From positions 1 through 48,995 of the forward strand of contig JAQIWT010000040.1 in assembly GCA_034696485.1 (NCBI GenBank): a stretch of DNA of 48,995 bases, in the 5' to 3' direction. A program made the translations under genes and the position numbers. Positions 1-11,900 of the stretch are shown in pieces (positions within the stretch are counted from its first letter, which is position 1; each line of letters opens with the position of its first letter). The notes under the pieces were generated by a model that saw only the letters and a list, made by a program, of their open reading frames with translations, was not told the DNA's origin and ran no database searches. This DNA comes from Isohypsibius dastychi. Taxonomy: Eukaryota > Tardigrada > Eutardigrada > Parachela > Isohypsibiidae.

Positions 1-20
1 CCCCATCCCCCCCCCCCCCC
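1..20. repeat. Poly-C tract at window edge
   Basis: A run of about 14 C with an interrupted upstream C block. A second C run lies at about 18240-18251. Simple low-complexity sequence; it may mark an assembly edge. Confidence 0.6.
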
Positions 21-2228
21 ATAGAAACCCACTTTTAAGTCTTTCCACTGAGTACGATTCCCTACAAAATTAAAAAATGAAAGCCAACGGCTTTGGCACG
101 CATCGAGCGTGGTGGGTATCAGAGAATAGTGCGCAGCACAAACTTTTTTGCGGTGATGGCATTCTACAGATCTCGGTTCTAAACCACAAACGCCTGCGTA
201 GGCGTTGCAGTTTGAGGACAGCATTCTAGCAGGCGTGTTCTTTAAGTTGTTTTTAATTACAGGAAAAACATCTGGTGCTGCTTTCTTGAGTGCTTTACCT
301 GATAGCAACAGTGATGGAACTGAACAAAATCCTGAACTTGCAAGTCCGATCCACGATGGAAGCTCGCGATTGGTTGACGAGCAGATCCGCAAGGGTAGGT
401 AAAAACAACTGCAAATTTCTCGATTCAAATGTAAACACATTCACAGGTTTTTCTGACAAAATAATTTCAACTTCCCAAGATAAAACAAGAGCAGATTCTC
501 ATCGAAACCAATCAGTTCAACTCCCTTCAACGGGTGATACCATTCGAATTCAGACCTGCTTGTCGGTGCCATTACCAATTGGTAAGCTAAGTTAACTAAG
601 GTGTTCGTTCTTTCCAACCAGAAGAAATACCTGAAACAATGTTTTCTGCAAGATCTTGTAGCGACGGTTGATGAATATAACGGCCGACTGAACGGAACGA
701 GAACGCGCATCGTCCAAAGTCAGTGAATTTCACTTTAACGTAATATCGTTCTTGGACAAAATAGCTGACGCTTCCAGATTTTTTGCCTGGTGAATCAACA
801 TCAAGGAAGGAGTTTCCGATATCGGACGCAACATCTGGTGGAAGAACTTACCGTGGCCATAGCAAAAAAAAACTGGAGACTGACGGATCAGAGGCAGATT
901 TCTCACAGTTGTCTGACAATCTCATGAAAGAAACAAAAAGGCCTGACCTGCCCGTAATTCTCTCGGTGAAACCCAGTAGACAAAACAAAACAAAACAAAT
1001 GCAGACTGTTAAGAATACTGTGTGGACCCGTTCAGAATCTACCAGTTGCGAAGTATCCGACATAGAAGTCACCGATGATCAGTTTTTCTCACACTGCGCA
1101 TCAGGCCCTCGTGAACGATCAGTGGGAATTGCAAAAAGCATTCGTTCTCAAGATGAAAAGACCATGTCTGATGAGGCATACAGTGCCTCACACCATGAAA
1201 ACTCACGGAAAATGTCGTCAGAAGGCCCGATGTCAAAACAAACCAACGATATCGACGGAGCCACAACACTGGATGACCCACCACCATGTACTGTTTCGAA
1301 TGGCAAGGTCAAGCGGATGTCAGTGAAGCCAGCTACAGTGAAGATCATTCCCGAGACTCAAGTCAGAACGTTTGAAGAGACGAGGGCGGATCTACAGGTA
1401 GGTCCATCCCACTGTTTTGGCTAATAAAAGCTAACTCTTCTGCAGAGCCTTCTGGATCGGATGCAACGTGGACCTCGCTATAGTAATGATGTTGTGAGAG
1501 CCATTGAGGAATTTGTGACGCTGACCAGAAACTACCCCCGTGTTATAGAAACATCAATCGGTGGAACATTTTCCCAGTTTCTTCCATTGATATATAGCCT
1601 CAACGCTCACGTTGCTGCTGAGGCGGTCGCAGCATTAGAAATGATTTTACCAATCATTCAACGCCAACTTCAGCTCGTAGCACCACAAATAATCGACGCC
1701 TTATGTAATACGTTGCAGAATGCTAGGACCTCCGATCATTCGAAAAGAGTATTCAATATTGTATTGGAGATGAACACTGACCGCGCAGCTAGCCTTCTGA
1801 TACCGCTGAGTTCACATATCACCAATATCATGAAGAAGAACAAGAAGGAGGCTTTTGCGTTTATAACAAGCAAATATGCCGAGACGCTCGGACGAGCTTA
1901 TCCCGTAGCTCCAAAAAGTCCTGCAACTTCGGTGCAGATTCTACAGTTCATAAGGAGTGTTCTGGCTTGGATAACCAATTACGGCGACCTGGATTTTTCA
2001 TCGAAACCAGAAATTGTGGCTGTCGATAGACTCATTCAACAAGCTATTCAGTCCTTCAGTGCAGAGGCAGTTAACAAGATATGTTACGACTATCGTGAAA
2101 CTATCAAAGTTTTTCTCTCCCGAAGAGTGGGTGGTCCATTGAGGACTTCCAATTTGACAGCCTCACTTAAAAACACTAAACCTCTCAAAAAAACGTGTTT
2201 GATGGCCTTCAATAAAAGGTTAAAATAA
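1..2228 (+). CDS. HEAT-like repeat protein, 5' partial
   Basis: Five exons join in frame: 263-394, 447-581, 653-718, 778-1397 and 1446-2228 (stop TAA). The start is not seen; the exon at 263 is preceded by an acceptor-like ttttaattacag, so earlier exons lie outside or were not recognised. The middle (778-1397) is a polar Ser/Thr/Lys-rich linker. The last exon is all alpha-helical, with amphipathic repeats such as AAEAVAALEMILPIIQRQL and LLIPLSSHITNIM, which resembles HEAT or TOG-array helices (CLASP/TOGARAM type). That family assignment is only an impression; no diagnostic motif was found. A microtubule or cilium role would fit the neighbours but is inference. The introns are 48-71 nt. Confidence 0.55.
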
Positions 2229-3060
2229 GCACGCAAACACGCAAGCACCTTAATTATGGGCGAAACACATCAACACGATGAGTTGAAGTTTTACATGCGG
2301 TGTGGTTGAATGGGCGATTATCAAGGGGACTCCGAGTGATCTGTGTGACCCATGGCGCGCAACTTCATCGGCTCATGGAAGTTCATTGCGCTTCATCAAC
2401 CTAGAAAATTCGGAAGCATATGAACATCACCAACTCGTAAATTTGAATCTAATAACCGGAGGATTCAAACAGTAGCTTCGGCGGTTATAACTGTATAACT
2501 GATGACTCGAGAGATCACGGGTTCGATAGCAAATGATAAACAAAGAGGGAGCAAAAGGAGCAATGGCCGGAAATTACTATTTTCAACTTGGTATGGTGAA
2601 ATGGTACAGCCCACATTTGGTTGAAACCACACACCTACGTTTTGGCTCAAGATGTCATCAAGTTCAGCTTAGTGAGCTCCACCAGAATGTAACTTTAATG
2701 TAACTGTAATGTCATGTAACTTTTATAACCATGCCGACCATAATCATCACCCCTTTTTTAGCAATCAAACGAGCTTTTTGGTTCTTCCCATTTTTACTTT
2801 CAAGTCAGGTGTAAGTCGTATTCATGATTATAAGTCATTATTCGGAAATTTGATCACCGCAGAAAAAGCTGATGTACAGTATAAAGTCATCGATTTTCGA
2901 ATTCGAAGTTTTAAGCCTGATAGACTTATAGACTGATTAAGACTTATAGGAGCGAACTATGCAGGAAAAAATCGGAGAATAAGACGTAAGTCCGATTCAG
3001 ATGAATTAAGGGAACCACCATGTTGCTGAAGAACCAACTGTTGCCGAGATATGGTACAAA
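2229..3060. other. Intergenic, about 830 nt
   Basis: No convincing coding exon on either strand. It holds a small triplicated motif close to aatgtaact at about 2687-2720 and AT-rich sequence. It probably carries the promoter of the next + strand gene and possibly a first exon of it, because the in-frame stretch before 3091 stays open back to 3010. Confidence 0.4.
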
Positions 3061-3090
3061 TTGCCAGTCTTGAAAGACTGTAGCCCGGAT

Positions 3091-6000
3091 ATGGCTCACG
3101 ATGGTCAGGATCTGGCAAATATTCTTACGGCCAAAAGTGACAAAACAACCGAAGGAAACGCAGCATCCGCTCGAAGGTCAATCGCAGAGGCACACAAGCA
3201 TGAGCTGGTACCGTTGACCTCTGTTATCAAAGATCGAATTCGAAACATCATCCGACGGCTTCAAAGCAAACAATATGAGTTGCATCTCAAACGAAAGTAC
3301 AAAGCAGATGCACTTACGCGGAAAAACTTCCGCCGCAGTGAAATTGTGCGTAAAGAAAAAGAAGCTGAGAAGGCAGCACTAAAGAAACTTAAGAAAGGCG
3401 GTGGAAAAAGTGGCGAGAAAAATACTGCTAAGCCAAACAAAGTAAACAAGAAAGGCAAAGATGACAAAACTCCAAAGAAGAGCGCAGTTTTACGGTTCAA
3501 GAAAAAAGCGCAATGGAGAGAAAACAGATACCGAAAATTTAGGAAGGTCAGATATCGATCTCTTTTCGTTCAAGCCGAGATGAAATCGCTGCATGATAAA
3601 AGACTACACTGCAGCACGAAACCTATCTTGATTCCCAACTTTGGTGTGAGCCAGAATGATCAACAGATTGAACTGATTAAACGGCAACGACTAAGTCGTA
3701 GATGGAAATCTCTCCATCAGATGCACCAACCATCTTTATTCAGCGTCGTGCCGAAATCTGCTCCTGGAATGCATGCAATGCCTGTTTCACGCCCAACAGA
3801 GACAAAAGCCCGATTACGCCATCTTCTCAAAACGGAATGGGGAATAATACATCATGACCGTTTGACCAAAAACCGCCTGGTGAAAGCTGTTGCTGGATTG
3901 ATTCTGGAAGCAAAAGATTTGTATGACAAAAAACAGAAGAGAACTGTTATAAACTCTACTGACAACACCGCAGACGGAAGTCTGCCCTACAAAGGTAAAC
4001 TCACTGTGACGGGAACACTGCATCACTTCCCACCTATTCCCAGTATCACAAAAAATCTGGAGGTCCCTGGAAGTCTCAAAAAGGTTAGCCTCGACGTCCC
4101 GGATCAGTTTTCTGCCTCGGAGCCATCTCCGGAAGAATCAGCGTTTCAGGAGAAAAAGGACAAAGTAACGGCACTTCTGAGGCAGGACCCTCAGTTGATA
4201 AACTACCAGCTGGGAAAGTACCTCTTGAAAGAAATCAACAGAGACAGCGAGATCAGAAAAAACGTCTACATCAACCGACCGAAAACAACGCACGACAGTC
4301 ACCTTCGGGCGAACATTCAAGAGCGAGTTATAGGGAAAATACTTCAGCACCAATCATTGATTCCACAAACAGAGCCTCGAATGCCCTTGCCTTTCAAAAA
4401 AATATTGGTTGGATATAATCGTCCAAAAAAGATACTTCTAGGCGCTGCACAACTAATGAATCCAGCGCAAAGAATCGGATATCGCTCGATTCGACCCCTT
4501 ATGGAGATACTCCCAATTAACAGGGAGCGTATAAAGAAAATTCGACATGAACGTCAGATGTACCCACCAATGAAAAATCCACATAAAACACAAAAAGTTG
4601 TTAAGAAGAAAAAGGGCAAAAAAGGAGATAAGAAGAAAGCCACTGGAACCAATGCCAAGCCAAAAGCATCTGGGAAGCCTGAGAAGAAAGGACAAACCAA
4701 GACAAATGCGCCACCCAAAGACCCCAAACAATGGAAAAAATGGCACCGTGCGCAAAAACGGAAGCGACGGAAGCGCAAACTTCAGCTATGGATCAAAAGC
4801 CTTGAAAAACGCAGGCGAGTGAAGATCACGCAGGATATCTTGCAGGAACAGGCATTTAAAGGAAATCGAGGTAAATCATAACGTGAACCTGTCACAGAGA
4901 ACGGTTAGTTCATACTTTCGACGATTGCAGACCTGCCAGCAATGAGGAAAAAAATCCGGCAACTTGAAGAACAGGCTACGAGAGCCACAACCTTGGTCAA
5001 CTATTTCGATACGCGGAATCAGTTTCTGAAAGAAACCAACAAGGAACTTCATGATCGTGGCATGACAGAATACAAAAGCAAGAGTGCAGACTTTAAAGGG
5101 CTTCGCGAAACTTGGTTTAACCTGAAAGATCACGTCGATCAAATAAATGAACAAATCAAAAGTCAAACTGAGCATTTTTTGATCAGCTGTGAAAAAATCA
5201 AAAATGATACCGTTGAACTGGAAGAAAGGCTGAATCTTGATCTTGCAAATTTGGAGACGGATTATGTCATGATCATGAACTTCATTCAGCTTGAACCTCA
5301 CTGGGAGGCAGAAATTGAGCGAATGGAGCGTCAACCGCTATTTTATGAGTACTTGTATAGATTCAAGCAGTCTGCAGAATCTTCCAGTTTCTCATATGTT
5401 TGCGATCTTCAACAACGTATCATGCATCGTGGCTTCATGCAGATCGCTTATCAGGAGAGACGGACATTACGTCGCCAGCTGCCAGCCGCCAGCAAGCGTA
5501 TGTTGGACGAACGAGGTCTACTGGCTCAAGAAGAAAACAAAATCCGCATATGGTGCAATCGGCTACAAAGAAAACAACAGAAGCAGATTATTCCGGCTAC
5601 AACTCAGTTAGAACACGAAACCAAGAAACTGCGTCAAGAAAAGGCGGTTGAAGTCCAGAACAGGCAGCAGTTTTTAATCGAGAGCTGTGTCATGCGGAAA
5701 AAGATAAAAAATATGAAATTCATACAGCCGAAAATTCTCGAGAATTTAATGAACAAAACCCAACGTAAGCTCGATAAAAGTGCGGCTAGACTGAGAAAGG
5801 AAGAGGATTTGAACGAGGATTATCGTGACACAGCCGACACTTTACAGAAAACGCTTCTGGGTCTACAAGGATTGGTTAATAGAGATTACCAAAAACGAAG
5901 TTTGAACTGCGATGTCATTATGAAGGCCGCTGCTCAGCTGAGAAAAGCTTTTGGGTTACCAGATGATTTTTCTGAAAAGATATGGTTTATTAGAAAGAAA

Positions 6001-6129
6001 TCTCCCGAAGAGGTCAATGTTTTTCTTAAGACAGCAATGAAAATTCTGTCTTCAGCTCCTTGCACTAAAGAAATAGAAGTACTTGAGCGAACACTTTGCG
6101 GAACAAAAGTTGAACGACTCTTGCGGTGA
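3091..6129 (+). CDS. Lys/Arg-rich plus coiled-coil protein, unknown
   Basis: Two exons, 3091-4870 and 4931-6129, joined by a 60-nt intron (donor gag|gtaaat, acceptor attgcag). The junction restores a single frame of about 992 aa: codon G|AC followed by CTG CCA GCA ATG AGG. The first in-frame ATG is at 3091; the frame is open back to 3010, so an upstream exon is possible. The first half is very basic, with two poly-Lys patches near 3340-3520 and 4600-4790. The second half (from 4942) is a long heptad-rich coiled coil beginning MRKKIRQLEEQATRAT and ending in a shorter helical domain. No family was recognised. A structural cytoskeletal or axonemal protein is plausible given CFAP45 232 nt downstream on the same strand. 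Each half alone could be mistaken for a separate gene. Confidence 0.65.
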
Positions 6130-6360
6130 TTCTCACGACGTTGTCATACAAACGGTTCAAGTTGTTTGGATTTGTTGTTGCCAGTTGCGGCTTTGCACCT
6201 ATGATCATAGAACATAGGCAGTACTTCGTTTTATGACATTTTGATGCCTGGGTCCGCACATGGTTAACGTAACATGAGATTTGCCAGTTTCATCACGACT
6301 TGACTTGCACGTCAATCTATCGAATAGAGCAATCAACAGCATCGATTATAGATCTTCAGC

Positions 6361-8163
6361 ATGCCTCGAACAATCCAAGCACCAATTGATCCAAAGAAGG
6401 ATATTTATCGAATTATTACTCGTGACCAGTGTCGTGATCTGAGGTCAGTGCCTCAGCAATCGGTTAGTGCGTTCACTGAAAATCTAAGAGCAATTTAGAG
6501 ATTTATCCAAACAGGGTGCATCGACCGAGAGACCCTATTGGAGAATTCGATGAAAATGAATGGCGGGCCGTCAAACGTCTTGCTGATGTCAGCGAAGCCA
6601 GACAAAAGAAAGAGGAAGATCGCCGTCGAGCGCAAACAAGAAAAGAACTAGAGGAAGACTTCGCGAAGAGAAAAGCAGAATTTGAGCGCATGGAAGCCGA
6701 TCAAGACGGAGATCCTCTGGAACAGGAGGTCAAGAAGAAAAAAGAGGAAGAATCAAAAGAACTCAAAGCACAGCTGGACACAGACAAGCTAGAAAACGAA
6801 GATACAATCCGTTTCTTCAATGACGTAAGCAGAACAAAACAGTTTCCGAATGATTCCACCATTTTATCTTTACTTAAAATATCCACCAACGAAGTTATGT
6901 AGTGTTTGAACGGAGTCCTTGTTCGTGCAGTCCGCGATCGTCAGGTACATCGAAATGAGCAAATCAAACAACTTGCTCAGAAGGAACAATTCAGACTGGA
7001 TAACGCGTGCCAGAAAGATGCAAACCTGGGATTTACCATTGGACAAAAAATGGATGAGCACCGTCATCAAGAGGATTTGAAATACGGAGCGTTGTTAAAA
7101 GACCAGCTCCGAGCCAAAGAGGAAGAGCGAATGATGGATAAAGAGCAAAAGGCAACCGAAGGCCGATTAGCTCAAGAGTATGCGAGACGACTGCAGCACG
7201 AGGAAGTGGAGGAAAGTTTTCGTAGACGAGCCGAACAACAGGAGGCAACTAAGAAGCTGATCGAGGCAAACAATCAAGCGTTCGAGGGGAAAAAAGAGGC
7301 GAAGCTCCACGACATCCGTATGGATCATGTTTTAGCGAAGCATCAACGAGAAAAAATTGAAGAGGAAGAACGAAAAGACAAAGAGGCGAAAGAAAAACGA
7401 AGACAGAGGGATCTCGAACATTGTTTGGCACTATCCAAACAGCAACGTGCAACCGACATGAAGGCCATCGAAGACGAGAAGAGAGCTCAAAGAGCAGTTT
7501 TCCAAGCTGACCGGGACTGGAGGCTCAAGGAAATCAGCAAAGCCTTGAAGGAAAAGCGTGAACAAGCTGAATTAAAAAAGGTTATTGAATTTCAGAGAGA
7601 AACAAAGATTCGCAAAAACGCGCACGAACTAGAAGAAGAAAGAAAGATTTTCAAAGAGACACAAGAGTGAGGCTATTGTTACTCATCTTAAATCAGTGTC
7701 ACTGGTAATGTCAAACGGTAGTAATTCTGAATTGTTCGTAGCCGACTGGTGCGTGAAGCTGCGAAGGCAGAGGAAGAACGCAACGGGTTGCATGGTAAAC
7801 GTCGCTCTGCTGCTGATGCCTTGCGGAAACAAATCGCAGAGAGAGAGAGGGAAAGATGGGCGGCCGTTCAGAGCGGCTGGAACGAAGGTAAAAAAATCAA
7901 AGAAGACCAAAAACTCCTCGATCAGAGAGTTGCCGCCTACATGAAGGACAAGATGGACCACGCTGAGTAAGAAAACCTGATGCAAAATTGATGCGGTTTT
8001 TCTGAATCTATGCCATTTCAGAGCCGCCAGTATACCTCGTTCGTATTTGCAAGATATTGTTCGTCATATGACTGTGAGTGGTTATCTCCCAAAGCCTGAA
8101 AGCCCATTCCAGAAGCTGAGAAACAGGGATCAAGTTTCGACACTAATTAGACATTTTACGTAG
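6361..8163 (+). CDS. CFAP45: Cilia- and flagella-associated protein 45
   Basis: Five exons: 6361-6443, 6515-6824, 6903-7666, 7742-7966 and 8022-8163; 507 aa (human about 550). The N-terminus YRIITRDQCRDLR matches the family's conserved entry motif IRIVTKDFIRDL. The middle AVRDRQVHRNEQIKQ matches AIRDAQILEKQQIQK. The end, a DRDWRLKEISKAL block followed by KIKEDQKLLDQRV, follows the CFAP45 order to its end. CFAP45 is a microtubule inner protein that staples doublet A-tubule protofilaments in motile cilia and sperm and has been reported to bind AMP. Almost the whole protein is a charged single helix or coiled coil. The acceptor at 6902 is chosen because it keeps the conserved AVRDRQ block and phase 0. 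Introns are 55-78 nt. A candidate AATAAA lies at 8277-8282. Confidence 0.88.
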
Positions 8164-8968
8164 CCGCATTTTCGACAAAACGACGATTCGACGTTGAAGG
8201 TTATGATCGACTGCTAAATCTCTGGAGCCATTTTTCATGATTTGGGTTCATAAACTTATGACCTCGAAGGTTTTTAAATAAACGGCTGGAGTCGTCGAAC
8301 GCTCATATTCAAAATAAAAAGCTCGTTCGATGAATCTTCTGTGTCAGATCTATGACAAAGGTTCTGTAAACAGCATTTCGCTATTTAGAAAAATTAAGGT
8401 AGCCGGCCGTCTCGAGGCATGATATGCAATCCGGTTGAATCAATCGTGTGTTTTTTCTGTTGAGAAATGTTCAAGGAATAAAATGCTTGCAGATCAGCTG
8501 CCACCTGCCGAACAATGCGAACTTTAAAATAGGCAAGCTGATCTCAATGCCTAGCATCATGCCATTTCCAGCAGTAGAAGCAACTGGGTGGTGGTTCATA
8601 ATTTAAGTTGATTCTTTTACGATATTGTCGGCCCGCATGCTAGCCTAGCATGTTTGTTCAGATCGAGTTTTCACGTGGCTGGCATAGCACGTTTATAGGA
8701 TCTTTGCGAGAAAATTCATGGTTTTGACGGATTTAAACACGACCCACCTTACTTGTGCCATGCTTCACATTTTGTGGCTTCACTTCTCTATCGCGGGGTT
8801 CTCCGTATTCTTAGATTTGTGACTTACCTTAACAAAGAAATGCTGTGTTGTCACGCAAGATTTGCCTGCAGATGCGGCTACCGTATAGAGAATGGAGCAA
8901 ACATTTAGAAAGTCATACTAAACTGTAGTGAGACAGAAGACAACAAAATCATCCATTATATTCGAACC
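8164..8968. other. Intergenic with a small perfect palindrome
   Basis: About 800 nt between two + strand genes without a credible exon. It carries the CFAP45 3' end and the promoter of the GAF-PDE gene. At 8636-8652 there is a perfect inverted repeat, CATGCTAG-C-CTAGCATG. Confidence 0.45.
8277..8282 (+). terminator. Candidate poly(A) signal of CFAP45
   Basis: AATAAA 114 nt after the CFAP45 stop codon. Position and strand fit; no cleavage site evidence. Confidence 0.35.
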
Positions 8969-11900
8969 ATGGAATCTGAGTCTCTGAATCCTACGAACAA
9001 TGCTGAACCAAAAAACAAAACTTCCCAGTTCACTCAAACCGTTGGAAAGGTCCCGAAAGTTTACTTAACACAAGCATGGAAGCACACGATGTTAGAGGGG
9101 ACTGAAGTGAGGCCACGAATCGACTTCAAGTACTGGTCCCCTGCCTCACTGAGAATTTATCGAGTGAAGCTTCAACGCGTTATTTCGAAACAGGCACTAT
9201 CACTTGATGACAAGTCACGCCACCGAACTCCATATTCCCTCAGTGCCAGATGGAGCTAGTATGGATAAGCTTGAACAAACTCCCAGTTTTTTAAGAATTT
9301 TGCATGAAAGCAACAAGGTATCATCTAAAGCAGTTGCGGACACCTACACGGGCTGCATACGGCAGCAAATGCTACGCGGAGATAGTGACCTTGTTTATCA
9401 CATGCAAACTCATGACGCGCTCGAAAAAAACCCATCGATCAAAGGGGAACTGTGGTTTTCAGATAGTGCGAAGCAAGTCCATAGAGAAATGGTTGCTGAC
9501 AAGACAGTCGTCAAAGACTGTATAAGGTGTGTTGTCCGAAAAACAGCGTGGCTTGTCTTATCCTAAACGCTTTAATAGGTCAAAACAAGTATATTCGTCA
9601 CGTGACCTTTTCCAGATGATGCATTTGAAAACGTCCACAGAGAATCACGTACGTGCTGTGCCGCCCGCAAAAAATGCGCTGACCTGGAATCTAAGGGCAT
9701 CTCATCACATCCGTGATAAAGACCCAAGGGAACCGACAGATCGCTGGACTGCAATGAGACACCATGCTGTCAGAACAGTCAACGAACGCAATTATCTCTT
9801 CGGACCCTCGACTACATCGATGTTACCGATAAAGTCTATAAATGACGATCCCAATTGCACACTGGAAACGTTCAGTGACCTCCTCACTGCCATATACCAG
9901 AAACTCAAGCAGCACAAGACCCGACTCCAAGCTGACGTGATAAACATGTACTCTATCAACCGTATTGATGGCCCGGTTGTACATCTGGAGAAGTTTCCAA
10001 CTAGGAGGCCATCTCACAGCATGAGACCGATTCCGGAAACGTTACAATTTGGGGTACAAACTTCGAATAAGAAAGATATCACAGCAGATGATGTAAGTCA
10101 TGCCCTGGAAAGAATAACATTCCCTGCCCGACAAGCAGCATTTTTCACCAGAAAATTTTCGTCCTACTTTATTGTAGATGACAGCCCCACTTTCGATGGC
10201 TGTATCTTCATTTCACCTGGGCGGGCCTGGATTAACCACTAATCATTCTGCAGTCAACATATCTCCATCTTTTCAAGCGCGAAAGTCGCCATCGCGTTTG
10301 CGGAGTGCTTCTGCTCTGCGGGAAGCCGAAGGATCACATGACCTGATTGTGGATTATCGCGATCAGAACAATCTCATCACTCAACTTCTGATTCAGCAGA
10401 CCTGGTACAAAATCTCAAATCTGAAGGGATATTTACAACATGGCGGATCATTCGTTCCACAAGTTCCAGATGATCCTCAGTCAGCTATACTGATCCCAAT
10501 CGGTATACACGAGGGACGCATGTTAGGGTTTGTCTGTGTAATTCGATGTGGTAAAAAGCCAAATTTCACCGACGCGGAAGCGGGAGGGTTGTTTTCCCAG
10601 TTTTCTTATTTGACTCGATACCGTTATTACACAAGTGTGCGGAATGAACAACGTAAAACACAAGAGAACATCCTGGAAAGCATGCATGCAATTCTGCAAC
10701 TTGACGATGTTGCAGCCGAGGATTTTTGCCACGAGACACTCATGCTTTTGCGCGCTCTGACTGATGCTGACAAGTCAAGCTCTTTCATCGTGAGTCCCTT
10801 ATCAGAATCACTGAGTAATGAAGAAGAACTCATCCCGAATCATCTGGAAACTGGCTTTATCGACCCAGTTACAGGGAAGCAAACTTATCGGAAAGTCTTA
10901 GATTTCAGGTATGTCCAATACAAAAGATGCCTTACTTGATACGAGATACCAGTACAAAACCGCTTTGAATCAGCTGAACATGACAGTATTACAAAAGAGT
11001 AGTACGCTTTCCACATCGTCCCAGTGTTTAACTGTAGTTTTTGTATTGTTATTGACTTCTGAATCACAGAAGAATTTCAACGAATTTTTCTTCATCAGAC
11101 TGGACAAAAACCAAGGTATTGTGGGTTGCGCTTATCGTCACCGGAGAACATACGCATCTTCCGGTACTCAGAAAGACAGGTATTACTTTGGCGATTTCGA
11201 CAAAATGTTTGCCAGCAGAACGGAATGCCTTGTCTGTCTACCATGCCTGAAAGGGAACAGTGTATACGGTCTAGCAGAAGTCTTGAACAAAAGGGGTTCT
11301 CCTGCATTTTGTGAACAAGACATAAGCCTGCTGCACCTGAACAGTGTTTTTCCTTCCGTGGGCTTACTGATCAGTTGGTATCGATTCCATTGTCATAAAA
11401 ACGAGTACCTCGTTAACATTGTCAGAGCGAAAAATGCTTATTTGTTGATGAGGAGAGGTGATCGCTTGAAAAGCCGTGAGCAAATGCTTCAGAAACCAGA
11501 AATTCTAGCTCTAACCTCAGAAATGGAGACACTCGATTTCAGCCCACCCACAAACTCACATGATTCAATAATATTTGTCATGGGCATTTTCAAGCATCTT
11601 GCACCGGACTTGCATATAAAAATTCGAATACTGCATCACTTCGTCGAATATGTCAGATGCTCATATATCTGCAAGAACGATCAAGGATGGATTGAAGCCG
11701 TTCAAACTGTACACGCACTCTTTGTCCTTCTACAAAGCATCGTTGAGGTGTTCACACAGGAGGAGAAGCTGACGATGCTGATTGGTACCCTTTGTTTGAG
11801 AACGGATAACAGTTATTATGGGGAAATAATCACCGAAGGAATCGAGCAGGCTGATTTGTTGGCTAATCTCTTATCTGCCACTGTTCCGAATGTCAGCGGA

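Noticed and set aside
1-20. Poly-C as a telomere or telomere-like end
   Set aside because: Only one homopolymer run with no repeated unit; a similar run is internal at about 18240.
4931-6129. Coiled-coil frame as a separate gene starting at ATG 4942
   Set aside because: A 60-nt GT-AG intron joins it in frame to the basic upstream exon, and the sequence before 4942 (DLPA) continues in frame.
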